DNA from: Desulfatitalea alkaliphila
GTDB lineage: Bacteria; Desulfobacterota; Desulfobacteria; Desulfobacterales; Desulfosarcinaceae
Direction of reading: 5' to 3'
NCBI RefSeq assembly: GCF_022968795.1
Contig: NZ_JALJRB010000010.1
Coordinates: forward strand, 80,971-144,970
Length of the DNA stretch: 64,000 nucleotides
The position numbers were made by a program, and so were the translations under genes. The notes below the pieces were generated by a model. That model was given only the letters and a program-made list of their open reading frames with translations. It was not told where the DNA came from and did not search any database. Positions 46,109-54,852 of this stretch are shown piece by piece (positions within the stretch are counted from its first letter, which is position 1; each line of letters starts with the position of its first letter).

Positions 46109-46170
46109 GATTGTCCCTCCTTTGGCACCCACAGGTGCCCTTGGGCGCGTATCCATCCGGAAGCCGGGCA

Positions 46171-46935
46171 TCAGCTCATGGTCAGCCCACCGCTGACACT
46201 GAGCGTCTGGCCGGTGATGAAGCCGGCCTCATCCGAGGCCAGGAACACCACGGCCGAAGCAATATCCTCCGGTGTCCCCATTCGATTGAGGGGAATGACT
46301 TTGTCCATTTTGGAAAGTATTTTCTTCGCAAAATCGCTTTCCGCCTGCATCTGCTCGGTCATCGGGGTGCCTGTCGGGCCGGGGCAGACCACATTGACCG
46401 TGATCCGGTTGCGGGCCGTTTCCCTTGCCAAAGATTTGCTGAAGGAAATGACGGCACCCTTGGCGCCGGCATAGACCGCCTCCCCCATGCTCCCCACCCG
46501 GGCCGCATCCGATCCGATGTTGATGATCCGGCCGCCGTTTGCCGCGATCATGTCCTGGATGACCGCATACACACAGTTGAGCACTCCCTTGTAGTTGATG
46601 TCGATCACTTTGTCCCAGAAATCAGGGGTGGTTTTCACAAAAGGGACCATGCGGTCCCAGCCGGCATTGTTGACCAGGATGCCGATGGCCCCGAAACGCT
46701 CCTTGATGACCGCCACGGCGGCTTGTACCGATTCCAGGTCGGTCACATCGCACCGCGCCGCCATGGCCTTGCCGCCGGCCGCGTAAATTTCCGCCGCCGT
46801 CGTCTCGGCGATCCGCAGGTCGATATCGCCGATGGCGACCTGCGCCCCCTGGGCTGCCAGAATGGATGAAATGCCCTTGCCGATCCCTTGGGCGCCTCCG
46901 GTGACCAGTGCTGTTTTGCCTTTAAGCGCGAACAT
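46171..46935 (-). CDS. badH: BadH-like 2-hydroxycyclohexanecarboxyl-CoA dehydrogenase (SDR)
   Basis: 254-aa short-chain dehydrogenase. TGGAQGIGK (NAD loop), NNAGWDRMVPFVKT, the S-Y-K triad (S in NIGSDAARVGS, then VYAGAKGAV) and PGPTGTPM are present. NNAGWD, SDAARVGSMGEAVYA and the ending FITGQTLSVSGGLTMS closely resemble BadH of R. palustris, which oxidises 2-hydroxycyclohexane-1-carboxyl-CoA to the 2-keto thioester, the substrate of BadI. AAAGGAGG lies 5 nt before the ATG. It follows iclR by 67 bp and precedes the ligase by 62 bp. Confidence 0.83.
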   Translation of the reverse strand: MFALKGKTALVTGGAQGIGKGISSILAAQGAQVAIGDIDLRIAETTAAEIYAAGGKAMAARCDVTDLESVQAAVAVIKERFGAIGILVNNAGWDRMVPFVKTTPDFWDKVIDINYKGVLNCVYAVIQDMIAANGGRIINIGSDAARVGSMGEAVYAGAKGAVISFSKSLARETARNRITVNVVCPGPTGTPMTEQMQAESDFAKKILSKMDKVIPLNRMGTPEDIASAVVFLASDEAGFITGQTLSVSGGLTMS

Positions 46936-47002
46936 GTGTGCCTCCTTTGGGTTGTTTCACGGTGGATGTGAAAGGCGCTTGGGCCAAACGGCCTTCCACG
47001 GT

Positions 47003-47848
47003 TTAATCGACGGCGGTCTTCGGCCCTTCATAGCCGATCTCGGCGGAAATTTTTTGCGCCGCTTCGCGCGCCATCCGACCGAACTTGTCCTTCTCCTCGA
47101 GATCGAAACTGAAAATGGTGGCCGACAAACCGACGCAACCGACGTGCCTGCCGTCTGCATTGAAAATGGGCGCCGCCACACGCCGCACTCCCTCTCTCAT
47201 CTCCTGATCCTCGAAAGCATACCCGCAACGCTGAATTTCGCCGATCTGTTCTTCCAGGACCGCCAGATCGGTAATGGTGTATTGGGTGACCGGCGGCAAA
47301 CCGATTTTCTGCAACACCTGTCGCCGCTTGTCCGGCTTCATCAGCGACAGGTAGACCTTGCCGACGCTGACCGCATGAAAGTAAAGAAAGACGCTGCCAG
47401 CGCGGGAGTAAATCGACATCTCCTCACGGCCGCGAATCTGTTCCAGCAGGATGAGTTGATCCCGGTCCAGGGTGGAGAGCTCAATGGTTTTGTGGGTGTT
47501 CCGGGACAATTCCTTCATGTATTGCCAAGCCGCTTTGCGCAGTTCGAATTTGTCGTGCAGTCCGTGTCCCAGATAAAGAAATTTCAAGCCGATCCTGTAG
47601 AGGCCCCTGCGCGCGGATTTGTCCAAAAACCCACGGTTGCAGAGCGTGTTGAGGATCCGAATAAGCGATTGGCGCGGGATGTCCAGCCTGCGCATTATGT
47701 CGGACAAGGAAAGCTCGCGGTCCGAGGCGGCGATCAACTCGAGGACATCGATGGCGCGGTGGATGGCGGGGACGTTATTGCTGTTGCCGTTGCCGTTGGC
47801 GATTCTGTCGGCTTTTCGGTTTTGATTGCAATCCATGATGGGTACCAT
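47003..47848 (-). CDS. IclR-family regulator of the alicyclic-acid operon
   Basis: 281 aa. N-terminal winged helix (~25-90: VPAIHRAIDVLELIAASDRELSLSDIMRRLDIPRQSLIRILNTLCNRGFL) and a C-terminal IclR effector domain (~105-270, with SVGKVYLSLMKPDKRRQVLQ and FEDQEMREGVRRVAAPIFNADGRHVGCVGLS). It is the first gene of the badH-aliA-aliB-badI operon and should control it in answer to a pathway acid or CoA ester. Two ATGs (47848 and 47836) are possible; neither has a good ribosome site. Repeats overlapping the start suggest autoregulation. Confidence 0.87.
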   Translation of the reverse strand: MVPIMDCNQNRKADRIANGNGNSNNVPAIHRAIDVLELIAASDRELSLSDIMRRLDIPRQSLIRILNTLCNRGFLDKSARRGLYRIGLKFLYLGHGLHDKFELRKAAWQYMKELSRNTHKTIELSTLDRDQLILLEQIRGREEMSIYSRAGSVFLYFHAVSVGKVYLSLMKPDKRRQVLQKIGLPPVTQYTITDLAVLEEQIGEIQRCGYAFEDQEMREGVRRVAAPIFNADGRHVGCVGLSATIFSFDLEEKDKFGRMAREAAQKISAEIGYEGPKTAVD

Positions 47849-47907
47849 ATTTGGGTTTATTAAGAATCATATTTGGTACCTTAATGGGTGTTTTGATCGC
47901 CTGTCAA
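47841..47907 (-). promoter_or_regulatory. iclR promoter region with paired CATATTTGG and GGTACC sites
   Basis: On the minus strand a perfect -35 TTGACA (47902-47907) has no good -10 at 17 bp (TTAAGG). Downstream, CATATTTGG occurs twice in direct orientation (47846-47854 and 47868-47876, 22 bp apart), each touching a GGTACC (47841-47846 and 47875-47880). Two sites two helical turns apart over the start region are typical of an autoregulatory operator. Confidence 0.45.
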
Positions 47908-48387
47908 GAAAAATTTTGCGACCCCTCCATCCAATACCGGCAAGGGCACGGCGTGCCGTGCCCCTACAGGAGGATTCAAATAATGCCGCAACATGCCGTG
48001 CCGCTGCGTTATGCATGTCGGGGGTGGGTGGTTTGTAACCGGTGGCCGGAAAACTCCCGGTTTGCTGTTCTCTTTTCTGCGGTATCTGCCGTGCGCCATG
48101 CGGTGGGGGGTTGTGAAATTCGTACCTTTCTTTCCATTCTGATGCGGAAAAGCAATGCATTGCGGGTTTTCTCCAAGGCCGGTCGGACTCGACAGAACCG
48201 AATGGGTGGGGTGGGCATGGTAGTTGCTTTTGGATGTCGCCAGGTTGAGACCATTTCTATTTTCGATTGATCAACCCCAGATTGCATCTTCGGCGTGGCA
48301 TGCGGCTGTCCTCTTCATGGTGACCGCGGCTGTTCCACGCGCCGTGGTGGTGCGTTTATGGTGAACGGAGCAGGAGTGAAACAGGCC
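47849..48387. other. Intergenic region with one REP palindrome
   Basis: About 540 bp between divergent iclR and the FemAB-like gene. It holds the iclR promoter region, a REP-like palindrome at 47944-47963, and a decayed neighbour of it (ATGCCGTGCCGCTGCG, about 47994-48009). No frame looks coding and I recognise no RNA. Confidence 0.5.
47944..47963. repeat. REP-like palindrome
   Basis: GGGCACGGCGTGCCGTGCCC followed by CTACAGG, identical to the copies at 3876 and 3919. Confidence 0.85.
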
Positions 48388-49488
48388 ATGGAAGTGATGC
48401 TGCAACCCAAGGGTTCACAGGCGCTTTTGCCGACGGATATTCTTTTTCAGAGTGTCTATTGGGGAGATGTGAAACGGCGATTGGGATGGCGCGCCCATGC
48501 GTTCGATATCGACGGGAAGGCGTCTACACAGGATATGCTGGTGCTGTCCAAGCCCATTGGACGCAACGCCGTTGCGGCATATGTGCCGCAAGGGCCGGAG
48601 TGGGCGCCGGCGCAGGAAAGCTATGGGCCCTACCTCGAGGCCTTGTCGGCGGAATTGGTGCGGCACATCGGCGACAATGTGGCCTTCATCCGCTATGACC
48701 TGCCCTGGGAATCGACCTATGCCCGGGAAATCGAGTGTTTGGAGCGGTACGATTTCCCGGATCCCGGCATCCGGGAAATTCGGATGAATTTCGGAACGAA
48801 GCACTGGCGGTTGAAAAAGGCGCCGAACGACATGACCGTGGCCCACAGCTGCGTCGTCGATATCGTCGACGAAAACCGCATGCTGTCCCGCATGAAAAGC
48901 AAGACCCGCTACAACATCAACCTCGCCCGGCGCAAGGGCGTGCAGGTAAAACCGGGCACGGTCGAGGATCTGCCGGTGTTTTACGAACTGTATCGCCGAA
49001 CGGCCGAGCGCAACGGTTTCCGCACGGCGGCCTATCGGTTTTTCGAAGTGTTGTTTCCAAACGATGGCGACCACCGGGAGAAATCGGAGATTGCCTTGTT
49101 GTTGGCCACCCACGGCAGTGATGTGTTGGCCGGCGCCATCATCGCCGTCTGCGGCAAGGTCGCCCTTTTTCTGCACGGCGCATCGGGGAATCTCAAAAGA
49201 AACCTCATGGGGTCCTATGCCCTCCATTGGGAGGCGATGAAATGGGCCGCACACCGCGATTGCCACACATACGACATGGGTGCCGTTGCCCCCAACGGCA
49301 ATCCGCAACACCCCTTCTTCGGCATGTATCGCTTCAAATCCGGATTCGGCGGCCGCATCGTGCATCAGAGCGGCACCTGGGATTACGCGGTAAAGGAGGA
49401 TGTCTACACAGCCTTCAGGAATTGGGAGGCGACTTCTTTGGAGAGCCGGGGGCTTGAAATGACGCCCGGCATCGCCTCGGGAATGTGA
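48388..49488 (+). CDS. FemAB/FemX-like peptidyl or acyl transferase
   Basis: 366-aa GNAT-fold protein of the FemABX peptidoglycan-bridge family. LLPTDILFQSVYWGDVKRRLGW opens the first half; LSRMKSKTRYNINLARRKGVQV is the hallmark 'K-x-R-Y-N-I-x-x-A-x-R-K-G' helix, followed by FYELYRRTAERNGF, ALFLHGASGNLKRNLMGSYALHWEAMKWA and DMGAVAPNG...GMYRFKSGFGG. FemX enzymes add amino acids from aminoacyl-tRNA to lipid II; Gram-negative homologues modify other molecules. The start is uncertain: ATG 48388 has CAGGAG 11 nt upstream, ATG 48358 lacks a site. The YitT gene overlaps its end. Confidence 0.78.
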   Translation: MEVMLQPKGSQALLPTDILFQSVYWGDVKRRLGWRAHAFDIDGKASTQDMLVLSKPIGRNAVAAYVPQGPEWAPAQESYGPYLEALSAELVRHIGDNVAFIRYDLPWESTYAREIECLERYDFPDPGIREIRMNFGTKHWRLKKAPNDMTVAHSCVVDIVDENRMLSRMKSKTRYNINLARRKGVQVKPGTVEDLPVFYELYRRTAERNGFRTAAYRFFEVLFPNDGDHREKSEIALLLATHGSDVLAGAIIAVCGKVALFLHGASGNLKRNLMGSYALHWEAMKWAAHRDCHTYDMGAVAPNGNPQHPFFGMYRFKSGFGGRIVHQSGTWDYAVKEDVYTAFRNWEATSLESRGLEMTPGIASGM

Positions 49489-49499
49489 AGCCGCGAGTG

Positions 49500-50378
49500 A
49501 TGAAGATGATGAAGATGATGATGAAAATTACCAAATTCTCCAAAGAGGCCTTGGTGCAGACCCTGCTGTTGACCCTGGGCAGCACCATTTGTGCATTCGC
49601 CATCAAGGGTTTCCTGGTGCATCAGGGGTTCCTGTCCGGCGGTCTTACCGGTGCCTCCCTGGTGGTCTACTATGTGTTCCCGGAGCTGTCGTTGGCCAAA
49701 ATCTATATATTGATCAACATCCCGATCTTCTTGCTGGGGGCCTACTTCGTCAGCCTCCGCTTCATTCTTTATTCCCTGTGGGGGATGGTGATCTATTCAA
49801 TCATGCTGCACCTGGTGACATACCGGGTGACGATTGCCGATCCGATGCTCAGTGCCATTATCGCCGGCGGCATTTCGGGTATCGGCATCGCCATCATTCT
49901 ACGCTCCCGCGGATCCACCGGCGGCAATGAAATCGTCGGCGTCATGCTGCACAAGTTGTTTTCGCTAGCCGTCGGCACGGGTGGGATCCTAGTCAATATA
50001 TTGGTACTGGCCGTTTCCGCTTTCCTGTTTCCCCTGGACAAGGTCCTCTACTCCCTGATCTACGCCGTTGTGACGATGCAGGCCACCAACGCGGTCTATC
50101 ATGGAATGAAAAAGCGCGAAGCGGCCATCATCATTTCCGACCACTGTGATGAGATCGCCGACATCCTGGCCCACGACCACCGGATGGGGATTACCAAACT
50201 CAGCGGCAAGGGCGGTTATCGCGGCACGGACAAAACCGTTATCTTCTCGGTCATCCACCGCCGGGATATCGCATGTCTGAAGAAGATCGTGCTGCGCAAG
50301 GACCCTGATGCCTTCATCGCCATGATGACGGCCGGTGATGTCACCGGGCTGCGGATCGGCAACCAACCGCACTGGTAG
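49500..50378 (+). CDS. YitT-family membrane protein with DUF2179
   Basis: 292 aa. Five or so transmembrane helices (~15-205: LVQTLLLTLGSTICAFAIKGFLV, GGLTGASLVVYYV, IYILINIPIFLLGAYFV, GGISGIGIAIILRSRGSTGGNEIVG, GGILVNILVLAVSAFLFPLDKVLYSLIYAVV) and a C-terminal soluble DUF2179 domain (~215-292, AAIIISDHCDEIADILAHDHRMGITKLSGKGGY). Role unproven; a transporter or sensor is proposed. The 5' end is a run of ATG codons (49500-49530), so the exact start cannot be fixed; GTG 49485 overlapping the previous stop is also possible. Confidence 0.82.
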   Translation: MKMMKMMMKITKFSKEALVQTLLLTLGSTICAFAIKGFLVHQGFLSGGLTGASLVVYYVFPELSLAKIYILINIPIFLLGAYFVSLRFILYSLWGMVIYSIMLHLVTYRVTIADPMLSAIIAGGISGIGIAIILRSRGSTGGNEIVGVMLHKLFSLAVGTGGILVNILVLAVSAFLFPLDKVLYSLIYAVVTMQATNAVYHGMKKREAAIIISDHCDEIADILAHDHRMGITKLSGKGGYRGTDKTVIFSVIHRRDIACLKKIVLRKDPDAFIAMMTAGDVTGLRIGNQPHW

Positions 50379-50418
50379 GCAGGGGCTGCGGCCGACAAGA
50401 CAACCGCCGCCGTCATTT

Positions 50419-50823
50419 TCAATCCGGCTGCCGCGGGAGATAGGTGGTTTGTTGGATGATGTAACGGCGAACGCCTTTGCGGGTCGGGCACTCCACGAGA
50501 TCGTCGACCTGGCGGCCGAAGAGCGCCGCGCCGATGGGCGCCAGGATGGAAACACGCCCCAGCGCATCGTCCGCATCGTCCGGAAACACCAGAACGAGAT
50601 CGAGCGCCGCGCCGCTTCCCATTTCCTTGAGTATGATACGCGAATTGGTGGTCACCACATTGTCCGGCATTTGCGCCGCACGCACCACCCGCCCCCGGGA
50701 CACTTCGTAGTACAGCCGACGGATATTGGTCCGCTCCGCGGCATCGAACAGATCACAGAACAGCATCAACCGTTCGACACGCGCCCTGTCCGGGGGCGTT
50801 ATAAATATCTTTCTCGCTTTCAC
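50419..50823 (-). CDS. Rnk/GreA-like transcription factor
   Basis: 134 aa. N-terminal short helical part (ARVERLMLFCDLFDAAERTNIRRLYYEVSRG) and a C-terminal GreA/GreB FKBP-like domain (~50-125: MPDNVVTTNSRIILKEMGSGAALDLVLVFPDDADDALGRVSILAPIGAALFGRQVDDLVECP). This is the Rnk ('regulator of nucleoside diphosphate kinase') layout; Rnk binds RNA polymerase but lacks the Gre cleavage coil. GTG start at 50823 with AGGA 8 nt upstream. Converges on the YitT gene. Confidence 0.82.
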   Translation of the reverse strand: MKARKIFITPPDRARVERLMLFCDLFDAAERTNIRRLYYEVSRGRVVRAAQMPDNVVTTNSRIILKEMGSGAALDLVLVFPDDADDALGRVSILAPIGAALFGRQVDDLVECPTRKGVRRYIIQQTTYLPRQPD

Positions 50824-50946
50824 CCGTTGATTCCTGTCGGCATGGGCGATGGACGGTTCCTCCGCCCGTTCAGCGCGAATCGCGCCGGCGGGTGCGGTCG
50901 TATGGCGCGGGTCTTCCCACTGCCCGTCCGCACCCGTTCACTCCGC

Positions 50947-51531
50947 CTACGCCGGTGCGGCCACCGCCTCGAATACCGGCGCCGGGGAGACGTGAATGGC
51001 CTCGCGTATCTTGCGATACACGTCGGAGAACCGAATCAGGCCGACGATCTCCCTGCCGTCCTGCACGAAAAGAGAGCCGTGGCGTCCGACGATGAAGAGA
51101 TGAAAAGCCTTATTCACCGTGTCTTCGGCTTGGGTCATCTGATCCGCGCGCGGCATGGTGATAAAGTCGCGAATTTTGATGCGTTCGGCTTTTTGGCGCA
51201 GTTTGGTCAAGGGCTTGTGCCACACGCGAAGCTGTTCTTTCATGGCGTCCAACGAAGCCTGCGCCAAACGGGTGTGGAAGCCGGGTTTGATATTGTCGAT
51301 AGGGGCGAAATTGGGCTCCAGAGCCCTCACGACGTCGATGGGCGACAACTTGCCGACGATCCGTCCCCGTTCACCCATGACCAGCACGATGCGCTCGGGA
51401 GCATTGCCGGAGCGGAAGGCCAGGTCCGCCCTGTCCAAGGTCTCCAGCGCCTCCATGAAGGTGGCATTGCTCGAGATTCGCTGGAACTCGTCGACCGGCC
51501 GCATCAATTCCCTGACTTTCATTCGGTCCAT
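50947..51531 (-). CDS. CBS-pair domain protein
   Basis: 194 aa. Two CBS domains: KVRELMRPVDEFQRISSNATFMEALETLDRADL...GRIVGKLSPIDVVRALEP (~4-80) and IKIRDFITMPRADQMTQAEDTVNKAFHLFIVGRHGSLFVQDGREIVGLIRFSDVYRKI (~115-175), separated by a helical insert. CBS pairs bind adenosyl ligands and regulate a partner; none is fused here. AAGGAG lies before ATG 51531. It is downstream of the NtrC-type regulator gene with a terminator-like hairpin between. Confidence 0.83.
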   Translation of the reverse strand: MDRMKVRELMRPVDEFQRISSNATFMEALETLDRADLAFRSGNAPERIVLVMGERGRIVGKLSPIDVVRALEPNFAPIDNIKPGFHTRLAQASLDAMKEQLRVWHKPLTKLRQKAERIKIRDFITMPRADQMTQAEDTVNKAFHLFIVGRHGSLFVQDGREIVGLIRFSDVYRKIREAIHVSPAPVFEAVAAPA

Positions 51532-51755
51532 TTTGACTCTCCTTTTCAAGGGTTACAGTGATGGAAAGGCGCACACCGCGCATCGGCGGCGCCGGTATGT
51601 CTTCCATTAAAGCACATAACGTGCCGGAATGAAGGAAAGTAAAACGGAACGTCCGCGGTTGGCGCAAAGCCGCCCGTGGCGTGCAATGGGCGGCCGAGCG
51701 CCGAAATGCGGCTGGTCCGCCTTCGGTGGGAGGCCGGCGGAAAGATTTTCAGAGC

Positions 51756-51788
51756 GGGGCGAAAACGCCCGGCGGGAGATTTCGCCCC
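51756..51788 (-). terminator. Stem-loop after the NtrC-type regulator
   Basis: GGGGCGAAA (51756-51764) and TTTCGCCCC (51780-51788) form a perfect 9-bp stem 16 bp beyond the regulator stop. A smaller GCCGCCC/GGGCGGC hairpin follows at 51669-51694. The rest of 51532-51803 shows no gene. Confidence 0.5.
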
Positions 51789-51803
51789 GACGCAGGGTGC
51801 ATA

Positions 51804-53147
51804 CTATTTCAGTTTTTCCCGCAATGTCTTGCGGTTGATCTTCAGAATTTCGGCGGCCCGGGTTTTGTTGCCGCGAACGCTTTCCAGCACTTTCTGGATG
51901 TACTCGGCCTCCACCTCGGCGAGGCTGCGGTCCAATCTTCCGACCGGCGCGCGCCGGCTTTTCATGACCGGCGGCAGATCAGCCACATCGATGGTCGGGC
52001 CTTCGGCCATCAACAACAGCTTTTGCACCAGGTTCTCCAGTTCCCGCACATTGCCCGGCCAGGCGTAGCTCTTCAGGCGGCGCAGCGCCGCGTCGCTGAA
52101 ACGGGGGGCTTGACCGGCCATCTGTTTGCCGAACTTGGCATGGAAATGCTTGATCAGCAGAAAAAGGTCGTCACCGCGCTCCCGCAGCGGCGGTAAGGGA
52201 ATGTCGATCACGTTGATGCGATAATATAGGTCTTCGCGGAACAGTCCTTTGTCGATCAATTGCAACAGCTTCTTATTGGTGGCGCAGATCAGGCGGGTGT
52301 CGATCTGAATGGGCCGGCTGGAACCGACCCGGTAGATGGTCTTCTCCTGGATGGCCCGCAGCAGCTTGGCCTGCATGGCGAGACTCGCGTCGCCGATCTC
52401 GTCCAGAAAAAGCGTACCCCCATGGGCGATCTCGAAAAAGCCGGTGCGCGCGTTGCCGGCGCCGGTGAAGGCCCCCTTGACGTAGCCGAACAGCTCGCTT
52501 TCGATCAAATTCTCCGGCACCGCGGTGCAGTTGACCGACACAAAAGGCGCCGAGCGGCGCGCTCCGGCATAGTGGATGGCCCGCGCCACCAACTCTTTGC
52601 CGGTGCCGCTCTCGCCTGAAATGTGCACATTGGCATCGGCGACGCCGGCCTTGTCGATCAACCTGAACACTTTTTGCATCTCCGCCGAGGCGCCCACGAT
52701 TCCATGGGAAGCGGCGGGCGGGGTGGTGTCGTGGGCCATCCGCTTGCGGATCAATTTGCGCACGACCACCGCCACGGCCGCCAACAGCTCCGAGTCGGTG
52801 AACGGCTTGGCCAGATAGTGCTCGGCACCGGTCTTCAGCGCCTCGACGGCCCCTTCGATCGAAGGATAGCCCGTCACCATCATGACCTCCGCGTCGGGCA
52901 AGTGCTGCCGGACATGGCGCACCATCTCCAGCCCCCCGGCCTTGGGCATCCGCAGGTCGGTGATGATGATGTCGAAGGCCGATTCGGCCAATATTTGCAA
53001 TGCCTGATCCACGCCGGAACAGGTTTGCACCCCGTACCCCTCTTCTTCCAAGTGGGCCTGAATCACTTCCCGTGCATCGGCGGCGTCGTCAACCACCAGG
53101 ATATTGAATCGGCCTGGGTCGAAATCGAAATCTTCCGCACCTACCAT
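51804..53147 (-). CDS. NtrC-family sigma-54 response regulator
   Basis: 447 aa. Receiver (~14-130) with D20/D21 and phospho-acceptor D64 (IIITDLRMP); AAA+ sigma-54 activation domain (~155-385) with GESGTGKE Walker A, the sigma-54 contact loop GAFTGA (YVKGAFTGAGNA), FLDEIGD, and LYYRINVIDIPLPPLRER. A C-terminal Fis-type helix-turn-helix ends RGNKTRAAEILKINRKTLREKLK. It should drive sigma-54 promoters when phosphorylated by the kinase encoded just upstream. GGAGG lies 5 nt before ATG 53147. Confidence 0.95.
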   Translation of the reverse strand: MVGAEDFDFDPGRFNILVVDDAADAREVIQAHLEEEGYGVQTCSGVDQALQILAESAFDIIITDLRMPKAGGLEMVRHVRQHLPDAEVMMVTGYPSIEGAVEALKTGAEHYLAKPFTDSELLAAVAVVVRKLIRKRMAHDTTPPAASHGIVGASAEMQKVFRLIDKAGVADANVHISGESGTGKELVARAIHYAGARRSAPFVSVNCTAVPENLIESELFGYVKGAFTGAGNARTGFFEIAHGGTLFLDEIGDASLAMQAKLLRAIQEKTIYRVGSSRPIQIDTRLICATNKKLLQLIDKGLFREDLYYRINVIDIPLPPLRERGDDLFLLIKHFHAKFGKQMAGQAPRFSDAALRRLKSYAWPGNVRELENLVQKLLLMAEGPTIDVADLPPVMKSRRAPVGRLDRSLAEVEAEYIQKVLESVRGNKTRAAEILKINRKTLREKLK

Positions 53148-53239
53148 GATCGCCTCCATCTACGGCGCCGCGCGCCCTCCCGGGGGACGCGGTGAAAAAG
53201 ATACCTTCCCAGGGCCTTCCGAACAGCTGCCCAATCGCA

Positions 53240-54397
53240 TCAAGCGGGCTGTTCGCCCCCGCATTGCGCAGATGCTGTTTCGGCCGGAGGAAAAGTGATC
53301 GTAAAAACGGTACCGCCGCCCACCTGGCTCTGCACCTCGATGGCGGCATGGTGGGCATTGATGATCCCGTGGACCACCGACAACCCCAGCCCGGTGCCAT
53401 GATCCACATCCTTGGTGGAGAAAAAGGGCAGGAAGATCTGCTCCATGGTCCGGGCATCCATGCCGACCCCCGTATCTTGCACCATCATGCGGGCGGCGTT
53501 TTCCACCGCAACTGTTTTCACCGTCAGCACCCCGCCATCGGGCATGGCCTGGATGGCATTGATCACCAGGTTGACCAGCACCTGGGTGATCTGGGCCGTG
53601 TCCGCGACAATCGACGGCAAGGCAGGATCGAAATCGGTCTCGAAGCGGATGCCCGACTTCTCGAAGCGCGGCACGATGAAAGAGATCCCATCGGCCAGCA
53701 AGCGGTTCAAATCCACACATGCCGTGTGCTGAGGCATGGGGCTGCTGAACAGCATCATTTTTTTGATGATCTCGCGGGCGTGCAGGCACGACTGCACGAT
53801 CCGGTCCAAAAAGCGGGCCGCCTGCTCCGGCGATTCGATCTTTTTCAACGCCAACTGGGCAAAACCCAGGATCCCCGACAAGGGTTCGTTGAGCTCATGG
53901 GCCACGCCGGCCGTCAATTGGCCCATCTTCGCCAAACGATCCGCGTGCCGCAGCTGGTTTTCCAGATCGCGCTGCTTCTCGTTGGCCAGTTTGATCTCGA
54001 TCATCAGGGAGATTTGACGGGCGATGGTCTGCAGCAAATTGGATTCCTCGGGCAGGAAACGATCCTCCCGGTCATCATCGCTCCCCTCCCCCGACTGCTT
54101 GTAAAATACCTCGACCACCCCCTTGGGGTGCCCCTCGATGGTCAATGTGGCGCTGATCCTGCTGGTGGATGGACTAAAGCCCTCGGTCATGAACACCTGG
54201 TCATCCACCCGGATGGCGCACCCCACCCGCTCCGGATAGTGAAAAGCCGACGGCAGGATGTTCACAATGGCATGCAACACCTCCGAAAAGGAGCGGGTCG
54301 ACGGCGCCACGATCTTGGCGATCTCATACAAGCAGGACAACTCCTTGCCCCGCTCGATCAGCTTGGCCCGCTCTTCCGACACCTCACGATCCACCAT
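53240..54397 (-). CDS. Sensor histidine kinase with GAF-like input, partner of the NtrC regulator
   Basis: 385-aa soluble kinase without membrane helices. N-terminal helical/GAF-like sensory region (~1-135), HisKA with H168 in GQLTAGVAHELNEPLSGILGFAQ, and HATPase with VLVNLVINAIQAM (N-box), DTGVGMD and GTGLGLSVVHGII. The cytoplasmic layout points to an internal signal, or one relayed through another protein. AAGGAG lies 9 nt before ATG 54397; the frame stays open upstream without similarity. The regulator follows 92 bp downstream, so this is a cognate pair. Confidence 0.92.
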   Translation of the reverse strand: MVDREVSEERAKLIERGKELSCLYEIAKIVAPSTRSFSEVLHAIVNILPSAFHYPERVGCAIRVDDQVFMTEGFSPSTSRISATLTIEGHPKGVVEVFYKQSGEGSDDDREDRFLPEESNLLQTIARQISLMIEIKLANEKQRDLENQLRHADRLAKMGQLTAGVAHELNEPLSGILGFAQLALKKIESPEQAARFLDRIVQSCLHAREIIKKMMLFSSPMPQHTACVDLNRLLADGISFIVPRFEKSGIRFETDFDPALPSIVADTAQITQVLVNLVINAIQAMPDGGVLTVKTVAVENAARMMVQDTGVGMDARTMEQIFLPFFSTKDVDHGTGLGLSVVHGIINAHHAAIEVQSQVGGGTVFTITFPPAETASAQCGGEQPA

Positions 54398-54694
54398 GCC
54401 CCCCAACTCCTTTCCGACCCCCCAAGTCCGCCCAAGGTCCCGTCCCACCGGCGCACCGCACGCATATCCTGCCGTCGCCGGCCCACCAAACCACCCTCGC
54501 CGCTCCATCCTCGCCGCCGCAGCTTACCCTGTTTCGCCATCGGTTTCAATTTTGGTTGCTCTGCGGGTCGCAGTGCCCTGTAGGTTCGATCATCCCATAA
54601 TTCAGGGGGAATGCACACCGGACCGTCAAGGGAGATACACACGGGTTTGGTGTCGCGATTTACCGTGACCCGGCAGGAATTTTCGACGCTGTAG

Positions 54695-54714
54695 GGGCAC
54701 GGCACGCCGTGCCC
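54695..54714. repeat. REP-like palindrome (opposite orientation)
   Basis: GGGCACGGCACGCCGTGCCC preceded by GTAG, i.e. the reverse complement of the copies at 3876, 3919, 47944 and 55471. Confidence 0.85.
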
Positions 54715-54832
54715 CCGCCGGTGGCAATATTGCTAATGCCGCGAAAATGATCCGGCATTGTCGAAATTTTCACGCCTCTCAGAGAATGCTCGTATCCCTG
54801 CACCGGATCCAATCGTGGTGGGTTGCGCTACA

Positions 54833-54852
54833 GGGCACGGCATGCCGTGCCC
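54833..54852. repeat. REP-like palindrome, AT centre
   Basis: GGGCACGGCATGCCGTGCCC followed by CTACGG. A full 20-bp palindrome because the centre is AT instead of GT. Confidence 0.85.

Noticed and set aside
45224..46474. 416-codon plus-strand frame opposite the CoA ligase and badH
   Set aside because: Crosses two real gene boundaries on the other strand and shows no domain.
54358..54705. 115-codon minus-strand frame before the sensor kinase
   Set aside because: The first part looks protein-like but there is no ribosome site or family match, and it overlaps the kinase start in another frame.
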